DNA of 64,000 nucleotides from Leptolyngbya subtilissima AS-A7 (lineage in GTDB: Bacteria > Cyanobacteriota > Cyanobacteriia > Phormidesmidales > Phormidesmidaceae), in contig NZ_JAMPKY010000002.1 of NCBI RefSeq assembly GCF_039962255.1, positions 496,001 to 560,000 on the forward strand, read 5' to 3'. The notes under the pieces were generated by a model. It ran no database searches. It was given only the letters and a program-made list of their open reading frames with translations, and was not told where the DNA came from. Positions 1 to 9,252 of this stretch are shown here, piece by piece (position 1 is the stretch's first letter; the number at the start of each line of letters is the position of its first letter). The position numbers and the translations under genes are program-made.

Positions 1-873
1 CGCCATGGTGCCGCGCGGGCGATAACCTAGCTCAAACGCCTTTTGGCTGGCAGACGACACATCGGGCGGGCGGGGGGCAGGCAGGGTCACATCGGCCTGT
101 TTGCTGGCCAGAATGAGGTCTTTATCGAGGCCAAAGACCTCGGCCATCCGCAGGCCAAAGTCGTAGCGGCTGATGCGATCGGGGCCACCAAGGTGCAGCA
201 GGCCAGAGGCATTCTCTAGAGCCAGCAGCAGGCCAAGGGCGGCATCTTCGACGTAGGTCGGGGTGCGAAACTCGTCGGTAAACAGGTGTAGGGGCTGCCC
301 TGCTTCTAGCGTGCGCAAGAAGCCCTGCAAAAAGCACTCTGCCGTCGGGCTGGGCGGACCGTACAGCAGCGGCATGCGGCAGATCACAGCGGCGGGGTGT
401 AAGGCCTGAATGATGGTCTCAGCTTCGACCTTGTGGCGACCATAAACGCTGATGGGATTAGGGGGCGAGGTTTCGTCGTAGGGAGCTGCCAGGCCGTCAA
501 ACACTTGGTCGGTAGAGGTAAAGGCCAAGGGAATTTGGTGGCTGCCGCAAAACTGAGCCAGCACCCGCGTCGCTTCGACATTCATGGCATAGGAGAGGTT
601 GGGCTCCTGCTCACAACGGTTGGGCTGCGACAGGGCAGCGGTGTGGATCACAGCGTCGGGGACGACCTGCGCGAGCCATTCGTTGAGGGCGATCGCATCA
701 GTCAGATCAATACAGTGCAGCTTCACCCCTGGCAGCGGCGGAACGTGGCGGTGGTAGGTGCCCTCAACCTGCCAAGTTGGCTGAGCCGCGCGAGCCAAAT
801 GCCAGCCCAAAAAGCCGCTAGCACCGGTAATCAACAGTCGGCGGTGGGTTGAGGCCAAGGTGGGGTGTGCCAT
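1..873 (-). CDS. RmlD-like sugar-nucleotide reductase (SDR), 3'-truncated by window edge
   Basis: The frame is open from an ATG at 873 to the window edge, so 291 codons are visible and the C-terminus is missing. Near the N-terminus is the nucleotide-binding motif GASGFLGWHLA. It is followed by STDQVFDG, close to the STDYVFDG signature of dTDP-4-dehydrorhamnose reductases, and by the YxxxK catalytic pair in YGRHK. Members of this extended SDR branch reduce dTDP-4-keto sugars with NAD(P)H in the cytoplasm for surface polysaccharide synthesis. It is divergent from the MscS gene, with about 80 bp between them. The rmlB/rmlC partners are not in view, so the exact substrate is open; an epimerase/dehydratase of the same superfamily is possible. 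Confidence 0.85.
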   Translation of the reverse strand, partial: MAHPTLASTHRRLLITGASGFLGWHLARAAQPTWQVEGTYHRHVPPLPGVKLHCIDLTDAIALNEWLAQVVPDAVIHTAALSQPNRCEQEPNLSYAMNVEATRVLAQFCGSHQIPLAFTSTDQVFDGLAAPYDETSPPNPISVYGRHKVEAETIIQALHPAAVICRMPLLYGPPSPTAECFLQGFLRTLEAGQPLHLFTDEFRTPTYVEDAALGLLLALENASGLLHLGGPDRISRYDFGLRMAEVFGLDKDLILASKQADVTLPAPRPPDVSSASQKAFELGYRPRGTMA

Positions 874-952
874 AGCGCCCGAGATGGGGTTGAATGAAGG
901 ATTGCCGGGCAAGAACTGCCGGGTAATGGGCCTAGCGGAGTTAGACAACAGT

Positions 953-2263
953 ATGGCTTTGGGAAGACAGAACCATCGGCGGCTCTGGCTGCTAGCGCTC
1001 GGTCTAGGACTGGCCTTGATCCTCAGCTGGTCGGTGCCCCACGCTGGACTGCCCGCCTTTGCTCAAACAGCGGTAGAGCCAGCGGAGCAATTTTTTGCCG
1101 ACGTGCTGGTGCAGGGGCAGCCCGTGTTGCAAGTGGGAGGTTTGCCCGATGTTAGCGCGGTTGAGCGGGCGGGGCAAATCAACCGGCGCATTGCTGCTCT
1201 GCTCAACCAGACCGATAACCCAGACCCCATCACCGTCAATGTTGATCGTGATCGCGACCTGGCCACCCTGCAAGTCAACCAGCGGGTGATCATGACTGTG
1301 ACCGAGCAAGACGCGCTGGACTTTGACACTGATATGGCCACCCTGGCCCAGCGCTGGGCCGACCTGCTCAACCAGGCGATGGCCCGTACCAATCTAGCGG
1401 CGGCGGTGTCATACCGCATTCGCGGCACCTCTCAGCAGATGGTGAGAAACACCCTGGATAATTTGCCCGCACTGCTGGGGGCGCTGGTGGTGCTAGTGCT
1501 GACCTGGCTGCTGGCGGCGGTGGTGCGCCACGCCGTGCTGGTGTGGGCCTCAAAAACCGAGGGCGATCGCACCACCGAAGAGCTGATCAGCCGCCTCTGC
1601 TACGGCGGCGTGTGGACCCTAGGATCCGTGGTGGCCCTGGGTGTAATGGGGCTCAACTTTGCCGCTCTGCTTGGCACTTTGGGCCTGACCAGTGTCGCCA
1701 TCGGCTTCAGCCTACGCGATGTACTGAGCAACTACATCTCTGGGGTAATTTTGCTGGCCACCCGGCCCTTTCGCATTGGCGACCAGATCGTCATCAACAA
1801 TTTCGAGGGCACGGTTACTCAAATTCAGCTACGGGCCACCACGGTGCAAACCTATGACGGCCGCCTGGTCTACATCCCTAACCAAGAAGTATTTCAGAGC
1901 AGCATTACCAACAACACCGCCTCGCCCGTGCGCCTCAGCAGCGTCACCGTGGGCATTGACCACAACGCCGATCTGCCCGACCTGTTTAATCGCATTCAGC
2001 AGCAGATGAAGCAAGTTGAGGGGGTTGAGCTTGACCCCGAACCCATTGTGCTGGTGCGAGAACTGACCCCCAGCACCGTAAACCTTGAGGCGCAGTTTTG
2101 GGTGAACTCCCGAAAACAGTCATTCTTGCAGGTCACCTCTCAGGTGTTAGCCGCCATCAAACTAACGCTGCAAGATGCCCAGTTTGCCGAAACCAACGCC
2201 CCCGAAGACATGGCGATCGAGCCCCTCTCTAATGAACCCTTGCCCAATCCTCCTATCCCTTGA
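953..2263 (+). CDS. MscS-family small-conductance mechanosensitive channel
   Basis: This is an inner-membrane channel expected to open under membrane tension and release solutes. I start it at the ATG at 953, which gives a signal-peptide-like N-terminus ending near AFAQ. Upstream in-frame starts (860, 926) add residues with no leader character, and 860 would overlap the divergent gene. A periplasmic segment of about 140 residues precedes the membrane part. The pore region is typical of MscS: LLGTLGLTSVAIGFSLRDVL, then GVILLATRPFRIGDQI leading into the beta domain. About 436 residues is longer than E. coli MscS because of the periplasmic N-terminal part. The family call is firm; ion preference is unknown. 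Confidence 0.9.
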   Translation: MALGRQNHRRLWLLALGLGLALILSWSVPHAGLPAFAQTAVEPAEQFFADVLVQGQPVLQVGGLPDVSAVERAGQINRRIAALLNQTDNPDPITVNVDRDRDLATLQVNQRVIMTVTEQDALDFDTDMATLAQRWADLLNQAMARTNLAAAVSYRIRGTSQQMVRNTLDNLPALLGALVVLVLTWLLAAVVRHAVLVWASKTEGDRTTEELISRLCYGGVWTLGSVVALGVMGLNFAALLGTLGLTSVAIGFSLRDVLSNYISGVILLATRPFRIGDQIVINNFEGTVTQIQLRATTVQTYDGRLVYIPNQEVFQSSITNNTASPVRLSSVTVGIDHNADLPDLFNRIQQQMKQVEGVELDPEPIVLVRELTPSTVNLEAQFWVNSRKQSFLQVTSQVLAAIKLTLQDAQFAETNAPEDMAIEPLSNEPLPNPPIP

Positions 2264-2328
2264 ACGGCATCTATAGCCACTGGCGGCAACGGCGCTATTC
2301 TTAAACGCACCCCCACTTAGCGGCAGCT

Positions 2329-3345
2329 ATGGAACGCAATCAGTTTCGTGTCGGCACCTTTAACCTCAACAACCTGATGCTGCCCGATCGCGAGTTTTAC
2401 CCTGGCGAAGTCCATTCCCAGGTCAACTACCTGAAAAAGCTCACCTGGATTGGGGCTCAGCTCGATCGCATGAAGGTCGATATCTGCGGCTTTCAAGAGG
2501 TGTTTCATCGAGGGGCGCTGAAAGAAGCTTTGCACCGCAGTGAATACCACCAGCAGCACGAAATTGTCATGGCCGAGGGGTTTGGGCGGGGGCCTGGGGT
2601 GGCGCTGGCGACTCGGTTTCCAGTGCTGGGGCAGCGCATGTACGACAACTTTCCGCCCGAAAGCGTGCTGGATCTAGAGGGGGCTGAGATCCCAATTCGG
2701 CGGTTTTCGCACCCGGTATTAGCGGTCGATTTGGCCCTGACAGAGACGATTCATTGCACCGTGTTTGTGGTGCACCTGAAGTCAAAGCGGCCAATGATGA
2801 CCAACGGTGTCGATCGCAGCGATCCGGTCGAAATTGCCAAAGGCCACGCCCGCTCGCTAATTCGCCGCACCGCTGAGGCCGCTGCCCTGCGGTTTTTGCT
2901 AATGGAGGGGCTGCGCGATCGCCGCTACCCGGTCATTGTCATGGGCGACGTCAACGACAACCATACTGCCGTCACCACCCAAATCGTGACTGGGCACCCC
3001 CCCTGGGAATCCTGGCCCTACCGCAAAAAAGCCCCCGTGTGGGACGTGCTGCTCTATCAGGTCAAAGACATTCAGGCCCGGCTAGGCTACGGCGACCACT
3101 ATTACACCTACATTCATAACGGCCACTACGACAGCCTTGACCACATCATGGTGAGCGAAGAGTTTTCGGCCCAAAACCGCGATCGCATCGGCCGCGTCAC
3201 CTATGTGTCGGTGTTTAACGACCATCTGTTTGACCAAACCTTGCTAGATGAAACGATTGAACCCTGGCAGTCCGATCATGGGCAGGTAGTGGCCACCATT
3301 GAGCTCAACCCGCCCCAGTCGGCTCACCCCCAGCTAGTGGTCTAG
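2329..3345 (+). CDS. Endonuclease/exonuclease/phosphatase (EEP) family hydrolase
   Basis: The protein has 338 residues and no signal peptide or membrane segment. The metal-binding and catalytic motifs of the EEP fold appear in order: GTFNLNN at the N-terminus, GFQEVF with the metal-ligand glutamate, MGDVNDNH in the middle and SDHGQV near the C-terminus. Members cut phosphodiesters in nucleic acids, phosphoinositides or other substrates, and sequence alone does not say which. It follows the MscS gene by 65 bp on the same strand and may be co-transcribed with it. No obvious Shine-Dalgarno precedes the ATG. Confidence 0.85.
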   Translation: MERNQFRVGTFNLNNLMLPDREFYPGEVHSQVNYLKKLTWIGAQLDRMKVDICGFQEVFHRGALKEALHRSEYHQQHEIVMAEGFGRGPGVALATRFPVLGQRMYDNFPPESVLDLEGAEIPIRRFSHPVLAVDLALTETIHCTVFVVHLKSKRPMMTNGVDRSDPVEIAKGHARSLIRRTAEAAALRFLLMEGLRDRRYPVIVMGDVNDNHTAVTTQIVTGHPPWESWPYRKKAPVWDVLLYQVKDIQARLGYGDHYYTYIHNGHYDSLDHIMVSEEFSAQNRDRIGRVTYVSVFNDHLFDQTLLDETIEPWQSDHGQVVATIELNPPQSAHPQLVV

Positions 3346-3564
3346 CGCAGTCGGCAGAGGCGGGAAATCGCCTACGGGTCGGTTGAGCGAACTGAGGATT
3401 GAGTGAAGTCGGGGTCAGAAAGAATTCAGGGTAAAGTCGGGATTTCCAACGGCTGCTGTCATTGAGTCGCCATAGCAGGTGAAATACAGGTCAGGACATC
3501 CCAAAAGGTCAGATTCGAGCCAGGCGGGTATTTTCGTTCTTTTACTATATCTCTGGCCTTCGGC

Positions 3565-4773
3565 ATGACATTAACCTCAAACTGGCTAACTCTGGGGCAG
3601 GGGTTGGTGCTGGCACTCAGCTACCTGGGGCTAGCGCTGGGCTACGTGCCGGGCCTGCGCATGAACCGGGCCACCATCGCCCTGGTCAGCGCGGCGGTTC
3701 TGGTGGCCCTGGGCACCCTGTCTTTAGAAGCCGCCTGGGCCGCCATTGATGCCAACACCATCGTGTTTTTGCTCAGCATGATGGTGGTCAACGCCTACCT
3801 CTCCTACGCCGGTTTTTTTAATCTGGCCCTGGTGCAACTGCTGCGCTTGACCAGCAGTCCCCTGGGCCTGCTGGTGCTGTTAACCCTGGGCACGGGGGCG
3901 CTGTCGGCGGTGTTTCTCAACGACACCTTGGCCCTGGTGAGCACACCGCTGACCCTACAGCTCACCCGGGCGCTCAAGCTCAACCCGGTACCCTACCTGC
4001 TGGCGATCGCTGGGGCGACCAATACCGGCTCCCTTGCCACCCTCAGCGGCAATCCGCAAAACATTCTGGTGGGCTCGTTTTCAGACATTAGCTACTTGGC
4101 TTTTGCTCAGGCGCTGCTGCCGATCGCAGGGGTGGGGCTGGCTTTGCAAGTCGGTTTGCTGTGGTTGATTTATCCGGAGGTGCGATCGCTGACTCCCTGC
4201 CCATCGCCAGTGTTGCCCCGCCTGCGCCTGCACCGGCCACTGCTGATCAAAACCACGGTGGTATCTGCTCTGATGCTAACCGCGTTTGTTGTGGGTCTTC
4301 CCCTGGCCGAGTCGGCCTTTTTAGCCGCCGCCGCCCTGCTGATTACCCGCCGCATTAAACCCCAGCGGGTGCTGGGGGCGGTCGATTGGTCGCTGCTGGT
4401 TATGTTTTCGGGGTTGTTTATTCTCACTGAGGCGGTGCGATCGCTTCAGGTGCTCGATGCCGTCGCTCCGTTGGTCACTCACCCCGCCGGCCTGCTAGTA
4501 ACAACAGCAGGGCTTTCTAACCTGATCTCCAACGTGCCTGCGGTCCTGCTGATTCAAGGGCTGATTGCCCCAGAAGACACCTAAAGCTGGCTGCTGCTGG
4601 CGGCAGGCTCTACCTTGGCGGGCAATCTCGCCCTATTTGGCTCGGTGGCCAACCTGATCGTTGTGGAAGCTGCCGCTGGGGAGGGCTATGCCGTCACTTT
4701 CTGGCAGCACCTGCGCTTTGGTTTGCCGCTCACCCTGCTGACCCTGGCACTGGCCTACATTTGGCTAGTTTAG
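3565..4773 (+). pseudogene. SLC13/ArsB-NhaD-type anion transporter interrupted by an in-frame TAA
   Basis: The frame from the ATG at 3565 encodes a polytopic membrane protein of the ion-transporter superfamily, with motifs such as SAVFLNDTLALV, TNTGSLATLSGNPQN and LSNLISNVPAVLL. It meets a TAA at 4582-4584 (codon 340). The same frame then continues for 62 more codons to a TAG at 4771, reading [20 protein letters not shown] and VANLIVVE, which is the conserved last part of this family. No shift in frame is needed, so one base explains the break. The truncated form would lose the last conserved transport motif and is probably inactive. A sequencing error is the main alternative. Substrate could be arsenite, sodium/proton or dicarboxylate. 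Confidence 0.8.
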
Positions 4774-4891
4774 AGCTGTGAAACAGTTTCCTATCGAGCG
4801 GTGGAGCACCATCGGGGCGGTTTAGCAATTGCTGCGCTGGTCTAGCGTTACGACCTTCGCCGGACTAGAGTGGCGGGCTGTTCGCGTGTTG

Positions 4892-5581
4892 CTATGACTC
4901 AAGCCCTTGGCCAAGCAGAACTGAGGCATTAGAGGGCGAGGTAATCAGGCCTTTTTGCAGCGCAAGGAGGGCGGCCTGGGTGCGATCGCGCACATCCAGC
5001 TTTTGCAGAATGGCGTGAATATGAACTCTGACTGTGCCTGGGGTAATGTAGAAAGCTTCGGCAATTTCTTGGGTTGTCTTGCCTACCGTAATGAGCTGCA
5101 AAATTTGTTTTTCTCGCGGCGTCAACAGAAACTCAGGGGCTCTTTTTGATTGGGCAATATCCTGAATTTCAAGAGTTGCCGTGTGGTCCCACCAAGAGGC
5201 CCCAGCAATCACCGAGCGCAAGGCCAACACTAGGGTTTCTGGAGCACCACCTTTCAAAAAATATCCCCGCACTCCCGTCGCAATTAACTGATTAATTAGG
5301 ACGCTATCAGTCCGGGATGTAAGCACCAAGATTGGCAACTGGGGATATTGTTGTTTGAGCTGCCGGCAGACCTCAACTCCGCCGATTCTAGGCAGTCCAA
5401 TATCGAGCAAAACTACATCAAACTCATGCTGCTCCACCAGGTTGATCGCCGTTTCGCCATCTCCAGCCTCTGTCACACTGTCGATATCGGCTTCCTGCTG
5501 CAATTTCATTCGCAACCCTAGGCGAAATAGTTCATCGTCTTCCACCAAGAGAACTCGCAGCCGTGGAGCAGCCATGGTCAA
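4892..5581 (-). CDS. NarL/FixJ-type response regulator
   Basis: This is a 229-residue two-domain transcription factor. The receiver domain carries the acidic pair at VEDDE, the phospho-acceptor aspartate D60 in VVLLDIGLP and the conserved lysine K110 in YFLKGG. The LuxR-type helix-turn-helix occupies roughly residues 153-200 (LTPREKQIL, then EIAEAFYITPGTVRVHIH). It lies 15 bp downstream of a histidine kinase on the same strand, so the two are very likely a cognate pair in one transcript. The unit sits just beyond an ammonium transporter gene, but a terminator separates them, so a nitrogen-sensing role is only a guess. Confidence 0.93.
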   Translation of the reverse strand: MTMAAPRLRVLLVEDDELFRLGLRMKLQQEADIDSVTEAGDGETAINLVEQHEFDVVLLDIGLPRIGGVEVCRQLKQQYPQLPILVLTSRTDSVLINQLIATGVRGYFLKGGAPETLVLALRSVIAGASWWDHTATLEIQDIAQSKRAPEFLLTPREKQILQLITVGKTTQEIAEAFYITPGTVRVHIHAILQKLDVRDRTQAALLALQKGLITSPSNASVLLGQGLES

Positions 5582-5596
5582 TATTCGTAAGGGGAG

Positions 5597-6703
5597 TTAG
5601 CTATATGATGCCGGCAGACTGAAGCCAAACACCGCTCCGCAAGGAACACGGTTCTCGGCCCAAATTGTGCCACCGTGGGCCTCAATAATCTGTCGAGATA
5701 AGTATAGACCCAAACCCGAGCCCTTCGCTTGGCGATCGCTGCACCCTTGATAGAATCGCTCAAACAGCTGGGGCAGCTCTTCTGGACGAATCCCTAACCC
5801 TTCATCTAATACTTTCACCACCTGCTGATTAGGTTCAGAATCCTGCCAAGATTCTAAAACGACATCAACTCTGCCATCTATAGGTGAGTGATAGATAGCA
5901 TTAATTAACAAATTTGATACTACTCGGTGAAGCTGCAAACAATCTCCATCAACCCAGCAGGCCTCTGCCGCTATAGCTGTTGGGCTGAAGCTAATTGAAA
6001 CCCGGTAGCTCGATGCCAGATCATTTAAGGTATGAACAACTTGTTCTATCAATTCAACTAAATTGACGGGCGATCTTCTGAGCTGAACTCCTTCTGCATC
6101 ATTACGGTAGATGTCTAGTACAGTTTCAACTAGTTGCAGGCTAGTTTTTTGGCTGCGCATCATGGTCGCCAACACCTGTTGTTGAGCCTCCGTGACGCGG
6201 CCAAAACGCTCCTGCTGAAAGGCTTCTAGCGTTTCTATCGCTCCCAACAAAGGCGTTTTAAGGTCATGGGTCAAGGTGGAGACAAAATTTTCCCGAAAGG
6301 TGGCCAGTTGTTCTTGTAGCTGTAGCTTTGTTTGCTGTTGGGCAATAGCTTCCTCATAGGAGCGATTGCGGTGGCTTAGCACCCCCGCCACCACTATCGC
6401 AGCAACCGCAATAATTCGATTGCCGATCGTGTAGGGGGTAATGATGTGGCTACCAGGAATCCACAAATTAAAGAGGGTTAAAAACGACGCCAGCAGCGTC
6501 AAACGAAATGCAAAACGTGAGCTTAATCGCAGGGTGGCGAGCAGAATAGGGCCAATGTACAGATAGCTAAAGACATAATCTGCTGATGAGATTAGCTCCA
6601 GCAATATAATGCCTGTAAATAAGCCACCCGTTATCCAAAGAATGCTTAATTGAGGAACTTGGCGCAGTTGATGGGGGCTTGGATAAATCGGGCGGTCAAC
6701 CAT
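5597..6703 (-). CDS. Membrane sensor histidine kinase, partner of the adjacent NarL-type regulator
   Basis: The protein has 368 residues. The first 110 or so hold several hydrophobic segments, suggesting a membrane-embedded sensor with little exposed input domain. A HisKA domain follows with H146 in STLTHDLKTPLLG. The ATPase domain has DEGLGI and the G2 box GSGLGLYLSRQI, and the enzyme ends soon after, so it is a simple orthodox kinase. The signal is not evident. It probably phosphorylates the regulator encoded 15 bp downstream. Confidence 0.92.
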   Translation of the reverse strand: MVDRPIYPSPHQLRQVPQLSILWITGGLFTGIILLELISSADYVFSYLYIGPILLATLRLSSRFAFRLTLLASFLTLFNLWIPGSHIITPYTIGNRIIAVAAIVVAGVLSHRNRSYEEAIAQQQTKLQLQEQLATFRENFVSTLTHDLKTPLLGAIETLEAFQQERFGRVTEAQQQVLATMMRSQKTSLQLVETVLDIYRNDAEGVQLRRSPVNLVELIEQVVHTLNDLASSYRVSISFSPTAIAAEACWVDGDCLQLHRVVSNLLINAIYHSPIDGRVDVVLESWQDSEPNQQVVKVLDEGLGIRPEELPQLFERFYQGCSDRQAKGSGLGLYLSRQIIEAHGGTIWAENRVPCGAVFGFSLPASYS

Positions 6704-6728
6704 GGCAATGCGCAGGGTAGCTTGCCCC

Positions 6729-6778
6729 CAAAAACGACAGGAGCCAGAATACTCAGCCTTCTAGTACTCTAGCTCCTG
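6729..6778 (-). terminator. Rho-independent terminator downstream of amt
   Basis: Arms at 6738-6753 and 6763-6778 pair at 14 of 16 positions (CAGGAGCxAGAxTACT type) around a 9-nt loop. On the minus strand the stem is followed by a run of five T (plus-strand A at 6730-6734). It lies between the end of the ammonium transporter gene and the histidine kinase, so it should limit read-through from one to the other. Confidence 0.75.
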
Positions 6779-6809
6779 CTGTTTGAAAAGGCACCGTTTA
6801 CAGTGTCAG

Positions 6810-8231
6810 CTAATGACTGGGGTGACCGGTGGTCGTCGCAGTGAAATCAGAAGTTAGCTGCTCACCGTACCCAACCTCGCTATGCTCTGCGGGGTCTAAA
6901 CCTTGGGTTTCCACCTCAGGGGAAACCCGTAGCCCCATAATTGCATGCAGAATTTTGAGCAGGACAAAGGTGCCCACGCCAGCAATCACATAGGCGATCG
7001 CGACTGCTACTATCTGCTTCACCAGTTGTCCCGGATTTCCGTAGAGCAGGCCATTGGCGCCAAACTCATTCACATCGGTACTGGCAAAAACTCCGGTCAG
7101 AATTGCCCCTACCGTCCCGCCAACTCCGTGCACTGGGAAGGTATCTAGGGCATCATCAATACCCATTTTGTTTTTGATGCGAATGGCGTAGTAGCAGCAA
7201 AACGCGGTAATGCCCCCAATCAATAAGGCCGCCACCGGAGTCACAAAACCAGCCGCAGGGGTAACGCCTACTAGACCGGCAACCAGACCCGTGGCCAGAC
7301 CCACCGCCGTCGGCTTACCTGTCAACACCCACTCCATCAAAATCCAGACTAGACCTGCTGCCGCAGCACCACAGTTGGTAGCAACAAAGGCAACAGTTGC
7401 TAACCCTCCCGAAGCTAAAGCGCTGCCTGCGTTAAACCCAAACCAGCCAAACCAAAGCAGGCCAGCCCCCAACATAATGAAAGGTACATTGTGGGGCGCT
7501 GTAAGCCCGGTGGGGTAGCTTCTGCGATTGCCTAAAACTAAGGCCGCCACCAAGGCAGAAACTCCAGAACTAATGTGGACAACGGTGCCGCCAGCAAAAT
7601 CAAGGGCACCAAAGCCACCGTATAGACCCATAAATCCGCCTTTGGCCCATACCATGTGAGCTAAAGGGCAGTAGATGAATATGGACCACAGTAAAACAAA
7701 CCAAAAATAGGTTTTAAACTTTAGTCGCCCTACCAAAGCTCCCGAAATTAGGGCAGGCGTAATGATGGCAAACATGCCCTGAAACATCATGAATGCTTGG
7801 TGGGGAACCGTCGCAGCATAAGATACGACGGCCTCTGGCTCAGACCCAAGCAAGTAGTCAGTAGTCTCTAGCCCAACCCCATTTAGAAAGAGCCACTGCA
7901 ATCCGCCGATGAAGGGCGTTCCAGGAGCAAACGCCAGGCTGTATCCCCACAAAATCCAGGTGACGCCAACGAGCAGCATGAGTACAAAACTCATCATCAA
8001 CGTATTAAGAACGTTGAGAGAGCGTACAAAACCGCCATAGAAAAATGCTAAGCCCGGCGTCATTAAAAGTACTAAAGCTGTACAGAACAACATGAATGTT
8101 GTATCTGCCGCAGTTTGGGCTGCCGCTGCTGCTTCAAGCGGGTCAGGGGCCTGTGCCCATGCCTCTCCTGGAAATAGCCCTAGGGTTAAGCAAAGGGCAA
8201 TCGCCAACGTTGCCAGAATCCGAATACCCAC
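6810..8231 (-). CDS. amt: Ammonium transporter (Amt/MEP/Rh family)
   Basis: This is a 473-residue channel protein that conducts ammonium/ammonia through the inner membrane. It has a cleavable signal peptide (ending near AWAQA), then eleven or so hydrophobic segments with Amt signatures: TPGLAFFYGGFVR, the FGALDFAGGTVVHISSG segment, GFNAGSALA, and the paired histidines around VVHISSG and TFPVHGVGG. The start is a GTG at 8231, supported by GGAGAG eight bases upstream and by the signal peptide; no ATG gives a leader. A site fitting GTAN8TAC lies just upstream, consistent with NtcA control of ammonium uptake genes in cyanobacteria. No glnB/glnK gene is adjacent. Confidence 0.96.
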   Translation of the reverse strand: MGIRILATLAIALCLTLGLFPGEAWAQAPDPLEAAAAAQTAADTTFMLFCTALVLLMTPGLAFFYGGFVRSLNVLNTLMMSFVLMLLVGVTWILWGYSLAFAPGTPFIGGLQWLFLNGVGLETTDYLLGSEPEAVVSYAATVPHQAFMMFQGMFAIITPALISGALVGRLKFKTYFWFVLLWSIFIYCPLAHMVWAKGGFMGLYGGFGALDFAGGTVVHISSGVSALVAALVLGNRRSYPTGLTAPHNVPFIMLGAGLLWFGWFGFNAGSALASGGLATVAFVATNCGAAAAGLVWILMEWVLTGKPTAVGLATGLVAGLVGVTPAAGFVTPVAALLIGGITAFCCYYAIRIKNKMGIDDALDTFPVHGVGGTVGAILTGVFASTDVNEFGANGLLYGNPGQLVKQIVAVAIAYVIAGVGTFVLLKILHAIMGLRVSPEVETQGLDPAEHSEVGYGEQLTSDFTATTTGHPSH

Positions 8232-8261
8232 GTCTGATTACTCTCCGGAACTCAAAACACT

Positions 8262-8275
8262 GTAGAAAATCATAC
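8262..8275. promoter_or_regulatory. NtcA-type binding site (GTA-N8-TAC) upstream of amt
   Basis: The sequence reads GTAGAAAATCATAC, an exact GTAN8TAC palindrome 31 bp from the amt start. A TAATCA hexamer lies about 21 bases downstream on the minus strand, close to the spacing seen at NtcA-activated promoters. This spacing would put the transcript start almost at the GTG, which is unusual. About 15 chance matches are expected in 64 kb, so the support comes from the neighbouring gene. Confidence 0.5.
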
Positions 8276-8583
8276 TCATAACCCACTCAACCTACTCATG
8301 AGAAGAACCCAAAAATGTAGCAATTTTTGCAGTTTAGGCTATTCAAACGTTTGTTATAGATTCGACTAAACGCTTATGGAATAGGTCTTCTTGGGCGTAG
8401 CCTGCTATGATTTTAGCTACCTTAAATAGGTAACTCTAAAAATGCTGTCAATTGAAATCTAAAACTCAGTTGCTAGCTCAACACACTTAGACATCCTGGT
8501 GGATTCGGCCTAACTGCATTGGCTGAATCCATTTATTTTTTAGGTTGCTTAAATCTATTTACAACTGAATTGAGCAACATTTA
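8276..8583. other. Intergenic region between amt and an unknown gene
   Basis: About 310 bp without a credible gene on either strand. It is AT-rich and includes the palindrome TACCTTAAATAGGTA near 8430. It probably carries the upstream part of the amt promoter and the 3' end of the neighbouring transcript. I see no clear terminator. Confidence 0.5.
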
Positions 8584-9252
8584 TCAAAACTCGACTGAGC
8601 GAAACTTAAATGTTCCACACCAGCCAATTTCAGGTACGAGCTTGGGCAAGGGAGGCTCAGTTTTGAGGGAAGTTAATTGGATAATGTAGCCCACGCCAGG
8701 ACGATGGCGTTGGTACCATTCTTTTAAGTCAGTATTCTCTTTTAAGTTCCCGTGTTTATCGTATTCCTCAAGCGATAGCTGCACAGTCATGCTGGAGAGA
8801 TAAGCGTAGATTTGTACTAAGTATTCGCCTGGAGGAACGTCAATAACTTGAAAAATCCGGTAGTTTGGCTCAGGTGGATTTCCTGCGATCGCATAGGCTA
8901 ACTCGTCTGCATCACCCCCTCCACAGTGAATGACAAATTTGCCGCAGGGAATCGTTAGTTTCCAAGCCAGCTTTGCAATCCAATTATGCTCTTCCGGCTC
9001 GGTCAGGTTGCCCAAGACAATCGCTGTATGGCCATCCAGTGCACAATCGCCATCAAAAAATAGAGGTATGCAAATGCCGCGCATCAGCAGATTGTTGATG
9101 GCTTGCTCATCTGCTTGACCCAAGACATTGGATAACTCCTCGGCTGTGAGCCCGCTGCCCCCTAGGCTCGTAGAGGTGAGCAGGTAGTAGTGACCGTCGC
9201 AAAAGAAATCTTCTGCTAGGGGAATGAGCTGTCGTGTCAGTGGTTCAGGCAT
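8584..9252 (-). CDS. Hypothetical protein (222 aa)
   Basis: I do not recognise this family. I chose the ATG at 9252 (protein beginning MPEPLTRQ); the frame extends 12 codons further but only to a TTG. The protein is soluble-looking with mixed acidic character, contains several cysteines (for example in HCGGGDADE and GWCGTF) and has no signal peptide. Its middle part reads like a beta-rich domain (YRIFQVIDVPPGEYLVQIY), somewhat reminiscent of small proteins that handle intake or ligand binding, but I do not assign a function. It stands alone between amt and the GH57 gene, with no Shine-Dalgarno at the chosen ATG. Confidence 0.7.
   Translation of the reverse strand: MPEPLTRQLIPLAEDFFCDGHYYLLTSTSLGGSGLTAEELSNVLGQADEQAINNLLMRGICIPLFFDGDCALDGHTAIVLGNLTEPEEHNWIAKLAWKLTIPCGKFVIHCGGGDADELAYAIAGNPPEPNYRIFQVIDVPPGEYLVQIYAYLSSMTVQLSLEEYDKHGNLKENTDLKEWYQRHRPGVGYIIQLTSLKTEPPLPKLVPEIGWCGTFKFRSVEF

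Noticed and set aside
433..852. Plus-strand gene at the left edge
   Set aside because: It lies fully inside the RmlD-like gene on the other strand, whose motifs are clear.
4582..4584. Recoded stop (selenocysteine or pyrrolysine) in the transporter
   Set aside because: The codon is TAA, which is not used for either residue, and no recoding structure or machinery is visible.
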